NCBI GenBank assembly: GCA_017483805.1
Contig: JAFUUL010000060.1
Location: 1-55,977, forward strand
Source: Prevotella sp.
GTDB lineage: Bacteria; Bacteroidota; Bacteroidia; Bacteroidales; Bacteroidaceae
Reading direction: 5' to 3'
DNA length: 55,977 bases
Within the stretch, counting starts at the first letter, position 1. Every line of letters starts with the position of its first letter. The notes beneath the pieces were generated by a model. That model was given only the letters and a program-made list of their open reading frames with translations, did not search any database and was not told the origin of the DNA. Shown in pieces: positions 26,595 to 34,657 of the stretch. A program made the translations under genes and the position numbers.

Positions 26595-26602
26595 TACCTT
26601 TG
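26595..26602 (+). promoter_or_regulatory. Upstream plus-strand -7 box in the divergent region
   Basis: TACCTTTG, 80 bases upstream of queC; a second, closer box lies at 26670-26677. It may be a distal promoter or a remnant of repeat spread. Confidence 0.4.
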
Positions 26603-26669
26603 AATATTATTCGAAGGTACTCTCGCTCGGAAAAAACCAAATAAATTTGTTTTTTCGCTCGCTTATTCG

Positions 26670-26677
26670 TACCTTTG
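26670..26677 (+). promoter_or_regulatory. -7 box of queC (leaderless arrangement)
   Basis: TACCTTTG followed by CACT and the ATG at 26682, so the mRNA probably starts at the start codon. Confidence 0.55.
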
Positions 26678-26681
26678 CACT

Positions 26682-27347
26682 ATGGAAACGAAGAAAGACA
26701 GCATTCTGATACTCAGCGGCGGGTTAGACAGCACCACGCTGCTCTACGACTACCAGGAGCGCATCGCCCTGGCGGTCACGTTCGACTATGGTTCGAAGCA
26801 CAACGCCAGTGAGATACCCTTTGCCCGCCTGCACTGCCAGCGACTGGGCATCGAGCATCTGGTCATCCCCCTCCAGTTCATGGCGCAGTATTTCGAGAGT
26901 TCGCTGCTCCAGGGCGGCGAGGACATCCCCGAGGGCCACTACGCCGAGGACAACATGAAGTCTACGGTGGTGCCCTTCCGCAACGGCATCATGCTCAGCG
27001 TGGCCGTGGGCCTGGCCGAGAGTCGCGGCCTTCAGTATGTGATGATGGCCAACCACAGCGGCGACCATACCGTCTACCCCGACTGCCGGCCAGAGTTTGT
27101 CGAGGCCTTCGACCGCACCGCCTCCGCCGGCACCTTCAACGGCGTCCGCCTGCTCTCTCCCTACACCCATCTGACCAAGGGCCAGATAGCCCGTCGCGGT
27201 GCCCAGTTGGGCATCGACTACAGCGAGACCTGGTCGTGCTACAAGGGAGGCCAGCATCACTGCGGCCGTTGCGGCACCTGCGTGGAGCGCCGCGAGGCCC
27301 TGGCCGAGGCAGGCATCGATGATCCCACAGTCTACGAACAACAGTAG
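26682..27347 (+). CDS. queC: 7-cyano-7-deazaguanine synthase
   Basis: Converts 7-carboxy-7-deazaguanine to preQ0 with ATP and ammonia, a step of queuosine synthesis. The 221-residue protein has the PP-loop SGGLDSTTLL (residues 12-21), FDYGSKH, PFRNGIMLSVA, and the zinc site CYKGGQHHCGRCGTC near the C-terminus. The other queuosine genes are not adjacent. The next gene starts 7 bases after its stop. Confidence 0.95.
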   Translation: METKKDSILILSGGLDSTTLLYDYQERIALAVTFDYGSKHNASEIPFARLHCQRLGIEHLVIPLQFMAQYFESSLLQGGEDIPEGHYAEDNMKSTVVPFRNGIMLSVAVGLAESRGLQYVMMANHSGDHTVYPDCRPEFVEAFDRTASAGTFNGVRLLSPYTHLTKGQIARRGAQLGIDYSETWSCYKGGQHHCGRCGTCVERREALAEAGIDDPTVYEQQ

Positions 27348-27354
27348 TGCTACG

Positions 27355-29517
27355 ATGATGATTAGGCCTCCGTTCTTCCTTTTCCTCCTGCTTGCCCTGC
27401 CCGCCATGGCGTTCGGCCAGACCCAGCAGGGCTATGTGAAGACCCTGGGGCGGGGCGATAGGGCAGGGGAGCCGCTGGGCGGCGTGACCGTCCGCGTGAA
27501 GGGCGAGCACAATGCGGCACTGAGTCGTGACGACGGCACTTTTTCCTTTGTGCTGGCAGGCCGCAAGAATGGCGATGCCTACGTGCTGCAGCAGGTGCGC
27601 AAGCAGGGCTACGAACTGAACGAGCAGGGCGTGATAGGCCGTCAGCAGGCCTTCTCAGACCATGTGCCGCTGACCCTTGTGATGGTCAACACGGCAGAAC
27701 TGCAGGCCGAGAAACTTCGCATCGAGAAGCGCGCCTTCGAGACGGCAGAGCGTAACTACAAGTCCCGGCTCGCCCTGCTGGAGCGTCAACTCTCCGAGCA
27801 GCGCATCACGACAGAGTCCTATCGCGAGCAGTTACAGCAGTTGCAGCAGAATTTCGAGAAATACCAGGGCCTGATAGCCGGCCTGGCCGAGCACTACGCC
27901 CATGTAGACTACGACGATCTGAGCGACCAGGAGCGCGAGATCACCCAGTGTATCGAGTCTGGCCGTCTGGAGCGTGCCGACTCGCTCATCCGCACGCTGT
28001 TCGACCCCACTGACGTGCTGAAGCGCAACCAGGAAGCCCTCTCCCGCATCGACCAACAGGAGGCAGAGGCCCATCAACTGCTGGATCAAGCCAATGCCGA
28101 CATGGCCGCCGTGCTGCGGCAGCAGGAGAAGGACGCCGAACACCTCTATCAACTCTACACCATCGCCCTCTCCCGCTTCGACAACGACAAGGCCCGCCAC
28201 TACATCGAGACCCGTGCCGCGCTGGACACCACGAACGCAGACTGGCAGAACCAGGCAGGCCGCTTCCTGCATGAATATACCACTGACTATGACGCGGCCA
28301 TGACGTTTTATCAAAGAGCGTTAACCGTGGCTGCCCAGGGCGACCATCATCACAGAGGGAAAGCGGGTGATGCCTACTGCAACATATCGCTGCTCCATCT
28401 GAGGCTGGACCACTATGATGATGCCGAGAAAGCCGCAAGGCAGGCCATCAGCACATACAGGGAAATTTATGGAGACACCTGCCGAGGCATTGTTGAAGCC
28501 TATAATGCTCTAGGGCGGGTATACTCTATGCGAGGCGACTATAGAAAGGCCCTGACTTACGAAGAGAAGGCGATGGACATGGCCCGTAGCGTAGAGGCTG
28601 ACATCGACTGGAGCACGCTCTACAACAACATAGGAGGCGAACACATCAATCTGGGAAACATTGAGACAGCCCTCATTTATTACAGGCAATCACTGGAAGC
28701 ATGCCGCCGAACGGTAGGGCTGGAAAGCAGTGATGCCGCCATCGTCTATCAGAACATGGCAGTGGTGCATCTGCAGCGCAGCCATGCGGCCACCTATAGT
28801 TACAGCAAGGCCATCGACTATCTTAACCATGCACTTGACATAGAAAAGAGAATCTATGGGCCGGAACACCCTAATCTGGCCGGCATCTATGAAAGCCTGG
28901 CGGCTGTCTTCAACAATCATCACAGCGACTATGAAAAGGCCATGGAGTATCATCGCAAGTCTCTGGCAATCAACGAGAAAGTGTTCGGCCCAGACCACAT
29001 CAACCTCACCAATTCGCTGACGGGTATTGGAACCGTCTATCTCAACCAGAAAGAGTACGTCAAGGCACTGCTGTACCTCTCCAGGGCGCAGCACCTCAAC
29101 AAGACCTATCTGCCCGCAAACCATCCGCTCATCAAGCAGACCGAAAAGACCATCGACCTGGTTTGCGACGAGATGGCCGACGCACTGGCCGAAGAGGATG
29201 TCAAGGCAGCCGCGCTCTATCACGAATTAGCGCGCCTTCACATGGAGAACAAGGACTATGCCAAGGCACTCTCCAACACTCAGGAGGCACTGCAACTGAG
29301 ATTGAGGCTGCTGGGCGAAGAACACACGGAGACAGCGAAGACACTGAACAATATGGGGTCGATATATTTTGCCCTGGGCGACTACGACAAGGCCCGCCAA
29401 TTCTACGACCGTGCGTTGAGAATCTTCAGGAAGACAGCAGGCGACGATGACGAGAAGACCAAATTCGTAGAAGGAAAGATCCGCCTGTTGGAAGAGACCG
29501 TCAACACAAAAGAGTGA
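27355..29517 (+). CDS. Secreted TPR protein with N-terminal carboxypeptidase-regulatory-like domain
   Basis: A 720-residue exported protein: signal peptide (FFLFLLLALPAMAFG), then a beta-sandwich resembling CarboxypepD_reg (QTQQGYVKTLGRG...GGVTVRVKG...GTFSFVLAG, residues 22-100), a coiled-coil region (about 120-260), and at least seven tetratricopeptide repeats in the second half (for example YDAAMTFYQRALTV, GDYRKALTYEEKAMDMA, GDYDKARQFYDRALRIF). Likely a scaffold in the periplasm or outer membrane. Its first 50 codons are nearly identical to a truncated copy at 30433. Start at 27355 (ATGATG); the frame is open further upstream but only as overlap with queC. Confidence 0.8.
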   Translation: MMIRPPFFLFLLLALPAMAFGQTQQGYVKTLGRGDRAGEPLGGVTVRVKGEHNAALSRDDGTFSFVLAGRKNGDAYVLQQVRKQGYELNEQGVIGRQQAFSDHVPLTLVMVNTAELQAEKLRIEKRAFETAERNYKSRLALLERQLSEQRITTESYREQLQQLQQNFEKYQGLIAGLAEHYAHVDYDDLSDQEREITQCIESGRLERADSLIRTLFDPTDVLKRNQEALSRIDQQEAEAHQLLDQANADMAAVLRQQEKDAEHLYQLYTIALSRFDNDKARHYIETRAALDTTNADWQNQAGRFLHEYTTDYDAAMTFYQRALTVAAQGDHHHRGKAGDAYCNISLLHLRLDHYDDAEKAARQAISTYREIYGDTCRGIVEAYNALGRVYSMRGDYRKALTYEEKAMDMARSVEADIDWSTLYNNIGGEHINLGNIETALIYYRQSLEACRRTVGLESSDAAIVYQNMAVVHLQRSHAATYSYSKAIDYLNHALDIEKRIYGPEHPNLAGIYESLAAVFNNHHSDYEKAMEYHRKSLAINEKVFGPDHINLTNSLTGIGTVYLNQKEYVKALLYLSRAQHLNKTYLPANHPLIKQTEKTIDLVCDEMADALAEEDVKAAALYHELARLHMENKDYAKALSNTQEALQLRLRLLGEEHTETAKTLNNMGSIYFALGDYDKARQFYDRALRIFRKTAGDDDEKTKFVEGKIRLLEETVNTKE

Positions 29518-29538
29518 TTCATATAAAAGCAACCTAAA

Positions 29539-29640
29539 ATGATTACGAGGGCAACTTCATTGACTTTGGCCTTTTTGTTGGCCATCCTGGCAGAAACAGC
29601 GTTCGGCCAGACCCAGCAGGGCTTAGAGCAAGATAACTAA
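29539..29640 (+). pseudogene. Truncated 5' remnant of the TPR gene family (33 codons)
   Basis: The open frame encodes a signal peptide and AFGQTQQG, exactly the processed start of the TPR protein, then ends LEQDN-stop. It begins 22 bases after the TPR gene's stop and its last bases overlap the HepT stop. A gene cut off by insertion of the toxin-antitoxin pair is the simplest reading. Confidence 0.6.
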
Positions 29641-30008
29641 TCCTTCTTCTCCCATGCATCCCAATCTTTATCTGACAGGTATCGGGAAATCTGATTGCGA
29701 AAGTCGGCCAATTCGTTTGTGATGACATCCCAGACAACAGCACTGTCTATCTGGAAGTACTCGTGAACGATGTAGTTACGCATGCCCCTTACCATCTTCC
29801 AGGGTGTTTCCTGATGAGCATCAGTGAATTCTTTGGTCAGCATATTGGCAGCCTCACCCATCATCTCGATATTCTTTACCACGGCATAGTACATCATATC
29901 ATCGGACAGAAGGTCTTCATAAGTTTTCCCTGTCGTATATCGCATTACACGATTGATAGCGGCTAGGATATGCTCCAAACGCTCACGATCTCTAAGCAGT
30001 TCTCTCAT
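29637..30008 (-). CDS. hepT: HepT-like HEPN ribonuclease toxin (DUF86)
   Basis: A 123-residue HEPN protein. RNYIVHEYF (R-x4-H) near residue 86 is the RNase motif of the family; the second half helix bundle (AVVWDVITNELADFRNQI) fits. HepT toxins are tRNA/RNA-cleaving and are neutralised by adenylylation by the partner MntA. Start at 30008, since the upstream gene MntA ends at 29992 and the genes overlap by 17 bases, as in translationally coupled pairs. Confidence 0.85.
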   Translation of the reverse strand: MRELLRDRERLEHILAAINRVMRYTTGKTYEDLLSDDMMYYAVVKNIEMMGEAANMLTKEFTDAHQETPWKMVRGMRNYIVHEYFQIDSAVVWDVITNELADFRNQISRYLSDKDWDAWEKKD

Positions 30009-30288
30009 AGATAAGTTGTCTGTCACGTTCAACACTTTCGCGGGCGAAAGAGGCCAGCGAGGATTCGGTCACTAAGTCAACATTGCGCCCAAGCAGTTCT
30101 TTCAGGTCTTCATACATCCCGAAAAACTTCAGCCCTACAGGCTGGGAATGGTCAAGCACTACAAGTATGTCCACATCACTATCCTGCGTCTCCTCGCCAC
30201 GTGCGTAGGAGCCGAACAGCCAAGCCTTCTCGACAGGTTGTGTCCTGAAATAGTCAGCCAAAGTCTGTTGTATCAGTTGTTTACTCAT
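29992..30288 (-). CDS. mntA: MntA-like nucleotidyltransferase antitoxin
   Basis: A 98-residue minimal nucleotidyltransferase. The signature GSYARGEETQDSDVDILV (residues about 30-47) has the G-S and D-x-D active-site pairs. It is expected to AMPylate and silence the HepT toxin encoded right behind it. Start at 30288 is preferred to a longer frame because the -7 box at 30322-30329 leaves a 33-base leader. Confidence 0.87.
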   Translation of the reverse strand: MSKQLIQQTLADYFRTQPVEKAWLFGSYARGEETQDSDVDILVVLDHSQPVGLKFFGMYEDLKELLGRNVDLVTESSLASFARESVERDRQLIYERTA

Positions 30289-30321
30289 AGGCAGTGTTGT
30301 TGAACTTGTCTTTTTCGCTTG

Positions 30322-30329
30322 CAAAGTTA
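30322..30329 (-). promoter_or_regulatory. -7 box of the mntA-hepT operon
   Basis: TAACTTTG on the minus strand with TTTGAAAAAG-like sequence upstream. Confidence 0.55.
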
Positions 30330-30404
30330 CAAATTAGTCTTTGAAAAAGCAAATCTTTCTGCAACTTTTCTTTCTTCCACTTCTTGTAATTAGAAGAAAA
30401 TGGC

Positions 30405-30412
30405 TATCTTTG
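30405..30412 (+). promoter_or_regulatory. -7 box of the second TPR remnant
   Basis: TATCTTTG, 20 bases before the ATG at 30433. Confidence 0.5.
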
Positions 30413-30432
30413 CACGCAAATAACTGATGATA

Positions 30433-30667
30433 ATGAAGAATACCCTCTTGTTTTTACTGCTTGTCGCCCTGCCCGTCATGGCTTTCGGCCAGACCCAGCA
30501 GGGCTATGTGAAGACCCTGGGGCGGGGCGATAGGGCAGGGGAGCCGCTGGGCGGCGTGACCGTCCGCGTGAAGGGCGAGCACAATGCCGACCAGATGACC
30601 GAAAACGCCCGCCGACCGACTCCTACTCTCGGCCAGCGGGCTCTCATCACTCATCACTCATCACTCC
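30433..30667 (+). pseudogene. Second truncated 5' copy of the TPR gene, ending in a heptanucleotide tract
   Basis: Signal peptide plus QTQQGYVKTLGRGDRAGEPL and GGVTVRVKGEHNA are nearly identical at DNA level to 27400-27512 (about 112 bases). Right after EHNA the homology stops and the sequence turns into unrelated codons and the tract at 30640-30667. The frame stays open past 31200 only because it runs antisense through the HU-like gene. The own promoter makes expression of a short secreted peptide possible. Confidence 0.6.
30640..30667. repeat. Heptanucleotide tract (TCACTCA units)
   Basis: GCTCTCA, TCACTCA, TCACTCA, TCACTCC: 28 bases, then CTCTG as after the tract at 122-149. Confidence 0.75.
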
Positions 30668-30672
30668 CTCTG

Positions 30673-31227
30673 TTAGGGCTCCGTGGTGGGCGCCGTCACC
30701 GGATTGTCCTCAATCCACTTCTTCATCTCCACGAGACGGCGGCCGACGGGCTTCTGCTCGGCATTGAGCACGGGCTCCTCCACATAGTCCATCGCCATCG
30801 CGCAGCGGTCCTTGAAGGCCGGCGACGAGAGGTCGTTCAACTTCGTGCACTCCGGACGGAAGCGGATGTAGACGCCCTGCACCATCGCGTTCGGGTTCAG
30901 GTTCTTCTCCGGCTTGGCCACGGCAGCCGAGCCTCCGCCTTTCTTCTTCGCCACCCGCACATAGGGGATGAACGTGCCGATGCCTTCCAGTTTCACACTC
31001 GCCCCCTGACCCACCAGTTCGGGGATGCACTGCGCGAGGCGGGTGATCACGCCGTTGATCAGGTCGGTGGGGTAACTCAGGCCGTGCTCGTGCATGTGCT
31101 GTGCGAAGCCGTACTGGCTCAGCGTCTCACGCTCCACGATCTTCGGATAGTAGTGGCCGTAGGCCGTACTCTCAGCATTGTTGTTCCTGCGCAAGGCAAT
31201 GCTCATCTGCAAATTGTCTTTTCCCAT
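30673..31227 (-). CDS. HU-like DNA-binding protein
   Basis: A 184-residue protein of the Bacteroidetes HU-related class: N-terminal MGKDNLQMSIALRRNNNAESTAYGHYYPKIVERETL, then a DNA-binding HU fold with ITRLAQCIPELVGQGASVKLEGIGTFIPYVR, and an extended tail. Likely a nucleoid or accessory DNA-binding protein. A paralogue lies immediately upstream (31312-31809), separated by a heptanucleotide tract. The true start may be MGKDNLQMS or the internal Met seven residues later. Confidence 0.78.
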   Translation of the reverse strand: MGKDNLQMSIALRRNNNAESTAYGHYYPKIVERETLSQYGFAQHMHEHGLSYPTDLINGVITRLAQCIPELVGQGASVKLEGIGTFIPYVRVAKKKGGGSAAVAKPEKNLNPNAMVQGVYIRFRPECTKLNDLSSPAFKDRCAMAMDYVEEPVLNAEQKPVGRRLVEMKKWIEDNPVTAPTTEP

Positions 31228-31317
31228 AACTCTTAACTCTTAATTGATACTCGGCGAAGCCGATAACTCTTAACTCTTAATTCTTAACTCTTAACTCTTA
31301 ACTCTTAACTCTTAATT
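31227..31317. repeat. Heptanucleotide tracts (ACTCTTA/ATTCTTA) around a TCGGC-GAA-GCCGA palindrome
   Basis: Repeats at 31227-31244 and 31264-31317 with 7-base period flank the small palindrome at about 31249-31263. The same palindrome class (TCGGC-TGC-GCCGA) interrupts the tract at 43111-43250. The tract fills the gap between the two HU-like genes. Confidence 0.8.
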
Positions 31318-31809
31318 AGCATGCGCCTCCACCCACGCGGCAATCTCCGTATAGGTCTTCTTGTTCTTCGAGCCCTCCACCACATAGTCGAGCGAGAGCA
31401 CGCACTTCTCCTTGAACGCCTTCGACGTCAGGTTCTGCGCCTTGCGCCCGTCGGGCAGGCAGCGTATGTGGATGCCCTTGATGATGTCCTTCGGGTTCAG
31501 GCCCGCCTCAGGCCGGGCCACGCCGCCGCGCCTGGACTGCGCCCAGGGCGTGAATGTGCCTATGCCGTCGAGCCGGACGCTGACGCCCTGCGACAAGAGT
31601 TCTGGGAGACACAGGCTGATGCGGGTGATCACACCCTCCACGATGTCTCTGGGGTACTGCATGGCGTGCGCGGTGATATGGTCCACCAGCGCGTCCATGG
31701 TCAGGGGCTGACGGCTGACTATCGTGGGGTACCACTTGCCGTAGCCCGTACTTTCGGCGTTGTTGTTACGAACAAGGCCGAGACTGAGTTTAAGTTTCTC
31801 TTTTGCCAT
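31312..31809 (-). CDS. HU-like DNA-binding protein (paralogue)
   Basis: A 165-residue protein aligned throughout with its downstream neighbour: LGLVRNNNAESTGYGKWYPTIVSRQPL versus ALRRNNNAESTAYG..., and ITRISLCLPELLSQGVSVRLDGIGTFTPW. HU-type fold, with the DNA-binding arm in the second half. The ending (AHAN) is close to the heptanucleotide tract. Its transcript would start near 31990, giving an unusually long (about 185-base) leader with three repeats. Confidence 0.78.
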   Translation of the reverse strand: MAKEKLKLSLGLVRNNNAESTGYGKWYPTIVSRQPLTMDALVDHITAHAMQYPRDIVEGVITRISLCLPELLSQGVSVRLDGIGTFTPWAQSRRGGVARPEAGLNPKDIIKGIHIRCLPDGRKAQNLTSKAFKEKCVLSLDYVVEGSKNKKTYTEIAAWVEAHAN

Positions 31810-31873
31810 AATTGCTACTTCATTTTTTTAATCGTTAAACTTATGTTATCCTGGGTTGCAACCTTCGTTTGGA

Positions 31874-31933
31874 TTCCTGCCGCTTCGTCAGCAGATTCCT
31901 GCCGCTTCGTCGGCCTCTTCCTGCCGCTTCGTC
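31874..31933. repeat. Three 22-bp direct repeats in the leader of the HU-like gene
   Basis: The 16-base core TTCCTGCCGCTTCGTC occurs at 31874-31889, 31896-31911 and 31918-31933, exactly 22 bases apart with varying 6-base spacers. It lies between the -7 box and the HU-like gene; a protein-binding site array or structured leader are both possible. Confidence 0.8.
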
Positions 31934-31996
31934 GTGCCCGTGCAGCGTCTTCTCTATGGTCTGTAAGTGTTATCCTGAAACCATCTTTTTACTCTA

Positions 31997-32004
31997 CAAA
32001 GGTA
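31997..32004 (-). promoter_or_regulatory. -7 box of the HU-like gene pair
   Basis: TACCTTTG on the minus strand, about 190 bases upstream of the ATG at 31809. Confidence 0.6.
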
Positions 32005-32091
32005 CGAAATTTCTGCGACATTTCCAAATATTCAAGTCGTTTATTTTCAGTGGTTTGCGTTAAAAATTGTGTAAAAGAAAATAATGCGTAC

Positions 32092-33000
32092 TTATAGCAG
32101 GAGATCGCAGAGGTCGGTGTTCGGCGGGTAGGCCTCCAGACTGCTTGACACGTTGTAGTCGATGCCCTTTGCGAGCCGCATCTGCTCAGTCCACTTCCCG
32201 TAGCAGCCGCTGTCGGGGAACAGCGTCACGCGGCGTCCCTGCAGGCACAGCACCTTCTCCGGCGAGAGTCCGCCGCTGCCTGCCGTGGCCAGCCAGAGGT
32301 GCTGGGGCTGGAGGGCGGCCATGACGAGGGCCGTCTTCTCGCTCTCCACCAGACACACATGGGCTTCGGGGCGGCGAGGCAGCAGATGCTGTCCGAAGAG
32401 GCACTGATGGAGCGTCCAGTCGGGTGGCAGCAGCCCGGCCCGTATCAGCGGCACGTGTGTCCACCCCTGAAAGCCGTCGCGGTGGCCGTCGGCGCGGTAT
32501 TGCATGATGTGGCCGCCATGCACTTGCCCCAGGTGGTCTATCTGCCAGAAGATGACGCACTGGCGACGGGTGGCGCCGATGAGGTAGTCGCCGAAGACCT
32601 GCCGCAGTTGCTCCTGCGAGAGGCCCAGGCGACGGGCAGCGTCGGTGGAGAACCACTGCCAGAACACGCTCCCGGGCGACTGGCTGCGCACGACGTACTC
32701 CATCGGCAGGGGCTGGAAGGGCGGCGGTGGCGGCAGTGGCTGACAGTAGCGTTCCGGGTGCGGTTCGCTCTCGCGGGCCCACTGGTTGTCCTTATAATAC
32801 TCCGAGGGCCTGTAGTGGTAGCCGCAGGAGTGCTGGTGGTCGCACTTGCCCACGCTGTCGGCCACGTACTGGAAGCCGTTCTGTGTATCCACATAGCGCA
32901 CCAGGCACTTCCGCTTGCCGCAGTGCGGACAGGTGAGTTTGCGGGGCTGATGGCCCGTCAGTCGCTTCGATTCCAATTGATATCGATATTCTTTGTTCAT
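32092..33000 (-). CDS. Primase/Toprim-like protein (DUF6371 type)
   Basis: A 302-residue protein. The N-terminal half carries a CHC2-like zinc ribbon (CPHCGKRKCLVRY...CDHQHSCGYHY), the C-terminal half a Toprim-like segment (VCLVESEKTALVMAALQP...LATAGSGGLSPEKVLCLQGRRVTLFPD). Such proteins occur in mobile elements and plasmids as primase-like or replication-associated factors. Start at 33000 (MNKEYRYQLE) is chosen because the zinc ribbon starts soon after; the longer frame enters the hairpin region upstream. It follows the AAA ATPase gene at 33111 on the same strand. Confidence 0.72.
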   Translation of the reverse strand: MNKEYRYQLESKRLTGHQPRKLTCPHCGKRKCLVRYVDTQNGFQYVADSVGKCDHQHSCGYHYRPSEYYKDNQWARESEPHPERYCQPLPPPPPFQPLPMEYVVRSQSPGSVFWQWFSTDAARRLGLSQEQLRQVFGDYLIGATRRQCVIFWQIDHLGQVHGGHIMQYRADGHRDGFQGWTHVPLIRAGLLPPDWTLHQCLFGQHLLPRRPEAHVCLVESEKTALVMAALQPQHLWLATAGSGGLSPEKVLCLQGRRVTLFPDSGCYGKWTEQMRLAKGIDYNVSSSLEAYPPNTDLCDLLL

Positions 33001-33051
33001 GATGATCTGCTTTTTGTTGTTATTACTACTTTTTGTTGGCGATTCTCGTTC

Positions 33052-33090
33052 GTTGTTGGAGCCGCTATATATATAGGCGGCTCCGACAAC
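33052..33090. terminator. Stem-loop between AAA ATPase and primase-like genes
   Basis: GTTGTTGGAGCCGC (33052-33065) pairs with GCGGCTCCGACAAC (33077-33090) with one mismatch and an 11-base AT-rich loop; T-rich on both sides. It may be a terminator or a translation-control hairpin. Confidence 0.6.
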
Positions 33091-33110
33091 AAACAAAAAT
33101 CTTATTGCGG

Positions 33111-34283
33111 TCAGAAGGGCAATGCGAGGTCGTTGGACACCTGAATCATGCCGTTGACCTCAACAATACTACCGTTCTTCAGCCACTCTGTGATGTAGGT
33201 AGAGACGGTTGGACGCTTGCGGTCGAGAACATTGACCAGTATCTCAGTGAGTTGCTTGCGACTGACCACGCCACCCTTGTCGGTAAGGATACGCAGGCAT
33301 TTGTCGAGGCGCTCCTGCTTCTCCTTGTCGAGAGCCTCCTGGCGCTTCATCGCCTGCTCTGCCTTGCGCTGCTCCATCAGCAGGCGGCGCTGCTCGTCGG
33401 CACTGATGATGTGCCCTTCGCTGTCGAAGGTGATGCTCCATTCGGGCATCTCCTCGTGGCGCGCCTCCGAACAGCGGACGGTGATGACGCTCGAGCCCCG
33501 CTCCTTGACGCACTCCAGCACGGTGGCACTCTTCTGTGCCAGCATCGTGCCCAGGTGGCCGCGCATGTTGTGGTCGTCGTCGGACTTGTTGGTGTGGAGC
33601 ACGCAGAGGATGGCGCAGTTGTGCTCGTCGCTGAGTTTCAGCAGATCCTTGATGAGTTGCTTCGACTCGGTCTCGTCGTTAAACGAGGCCACGAACTCCA
33701 CGATGCCGTCGAGCATCACCACCTGGGGCTTCTCGTCGCCGAGTGCCATCTCCAGCAGTGGCAGCAACTGCTCCTGGTCGATGCGGCGCAGCGAGTGGAG
33801 CGACACCTGAGCGTCGATGACCTCGGGCGGCAGGCCCGTCATCTGAGCCACGTCAAGGAGTATCTGCTTCGTGTCGGTGCGGCTCTGCTCAGTGTCAAAG
33901 AACAGAATCTTTGGCTTCTCCAGCAGCGACTTCACACGAAACATCGCTCCTGACAGCAAGGCAGCGATGCACACCTTCAGCATTGTGGTCTTGCCCGCTT
34001 TCTGCTTGGCCTTGATGGCATGGATGTCGCGCAGGGCAAAGATGCCTTTCTCGTCCACCTGGAGCGCATACTCCTCAGGCGGCACATCTGTGTCGGTACG
34101 GATGCGCGTCTCGCGGAGCACCTGCCGGAGTTGCTCCTTCGCCTGTTCCTCAGCCGTGGGCTGAGCGACAGCCTCGCCCACGATGCCGCAGACGGCCTGC
34201 TGGGCTACTTGGTTGTCTACTTGTCCGGTCAGACCCTTGGCCTGCTGGACGTTCTTAGTCTCAACAATGTTCTTTGCTTCCAT
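33111..34283 (-). CDS. RepA-like AAA ATPase (AAA_25) of a mobile element
   Basis: A 390-residue cytosolic ATPase with Walker A KAKQKAGKTTML (about 92-103), Walker B VVMLDGIVEF (about 180-189), a sensor stretch CAILCVLHTNK, and a C-terminal winged-helix-like segment (RKQLTEILVNVLDRKRPTVSTYITEWLKNG). It resembles plasmid replicative RepA-type and DUF3987-neighbour ATPases that work with primases, in line with the next gene. No integrase or relaxase is found nearby, so the element is probably a remnant. Confidence 0.72.
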   Translation of the reverse strand: MEAKNIVETKNVQQAKGLTGQVDNQVAQQAVCGIVGEAVAQPTAEEQAKEQLRQVLRETRIRTDTDVPPEEYALQVDEKGIFALRDIHAIKAKQKAGKTTMLKVCIAALLSGAMFRVKSLLEKPKILFFDTEQSRTDTKQILLDVAQMTGLPPEVIDAQVSLHSLRRIDQEQLLPLLEMALGDEKPQVVMLDGIVEFVASFNDETESKQLIKDLLKLSDEHNCAILCVLHTNKSDDDHNMRGHLGTMLAQKSATVLECVKERGSSVITVRCSEARHEEMPEWSITFDSEGHIISADEQRRLLMEQRKAEQAMKRQEALDKEKQERLDKCLRILTDKGGVVSRKQLTEILVNVLDRKRPTVSTYITEWLKNGSIVEVNGMIQVSNDLALPF

Positions 34284-34657
34284 TTCTCAATTGTTTTGGA
34301 AGGTGAAACAATAGTTTGAGACGTCTCGATGCCTCCTGTCCTTTTCAGCATGCCAGACAGAGAGGCAGCACATCACCGACTTTCGGTTTTGCGCTGCTAA
34401 GTTACTGCTTTTCTATGGAATTATTAGGAATCTAACTTGTTTGTTCAGAATGGCTTAGGAAGGCCCTGAACAACGAAGAGAGAGACCTTTGTACGTCAGA
34501 ATGCCAGCGTAAATGACAATAGAACGAAATAAGCGGTTTTCATTCTGAATGTCCATTCGGAAAGGTGCCATCATGAGGCTATTATAAACCAAAAATGCCG
34601 AATGGGACGTATGGAATCCCTTCGGCAAAGCGTGGTTAAAAAAACTTAAACTTCGGT

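Noticed and set aside
30433-31236. Continuation of the second TPR remnant to base 31236
   Set aside because: Past about 30600 it is the antisense of the HU-like gene and has no similarity to the TPR gene.
31227-31317. Heptanucleotide arrays as a CRISPR array
   Set aside because: Units are 7 bases without spacers; no cas genes in the window.
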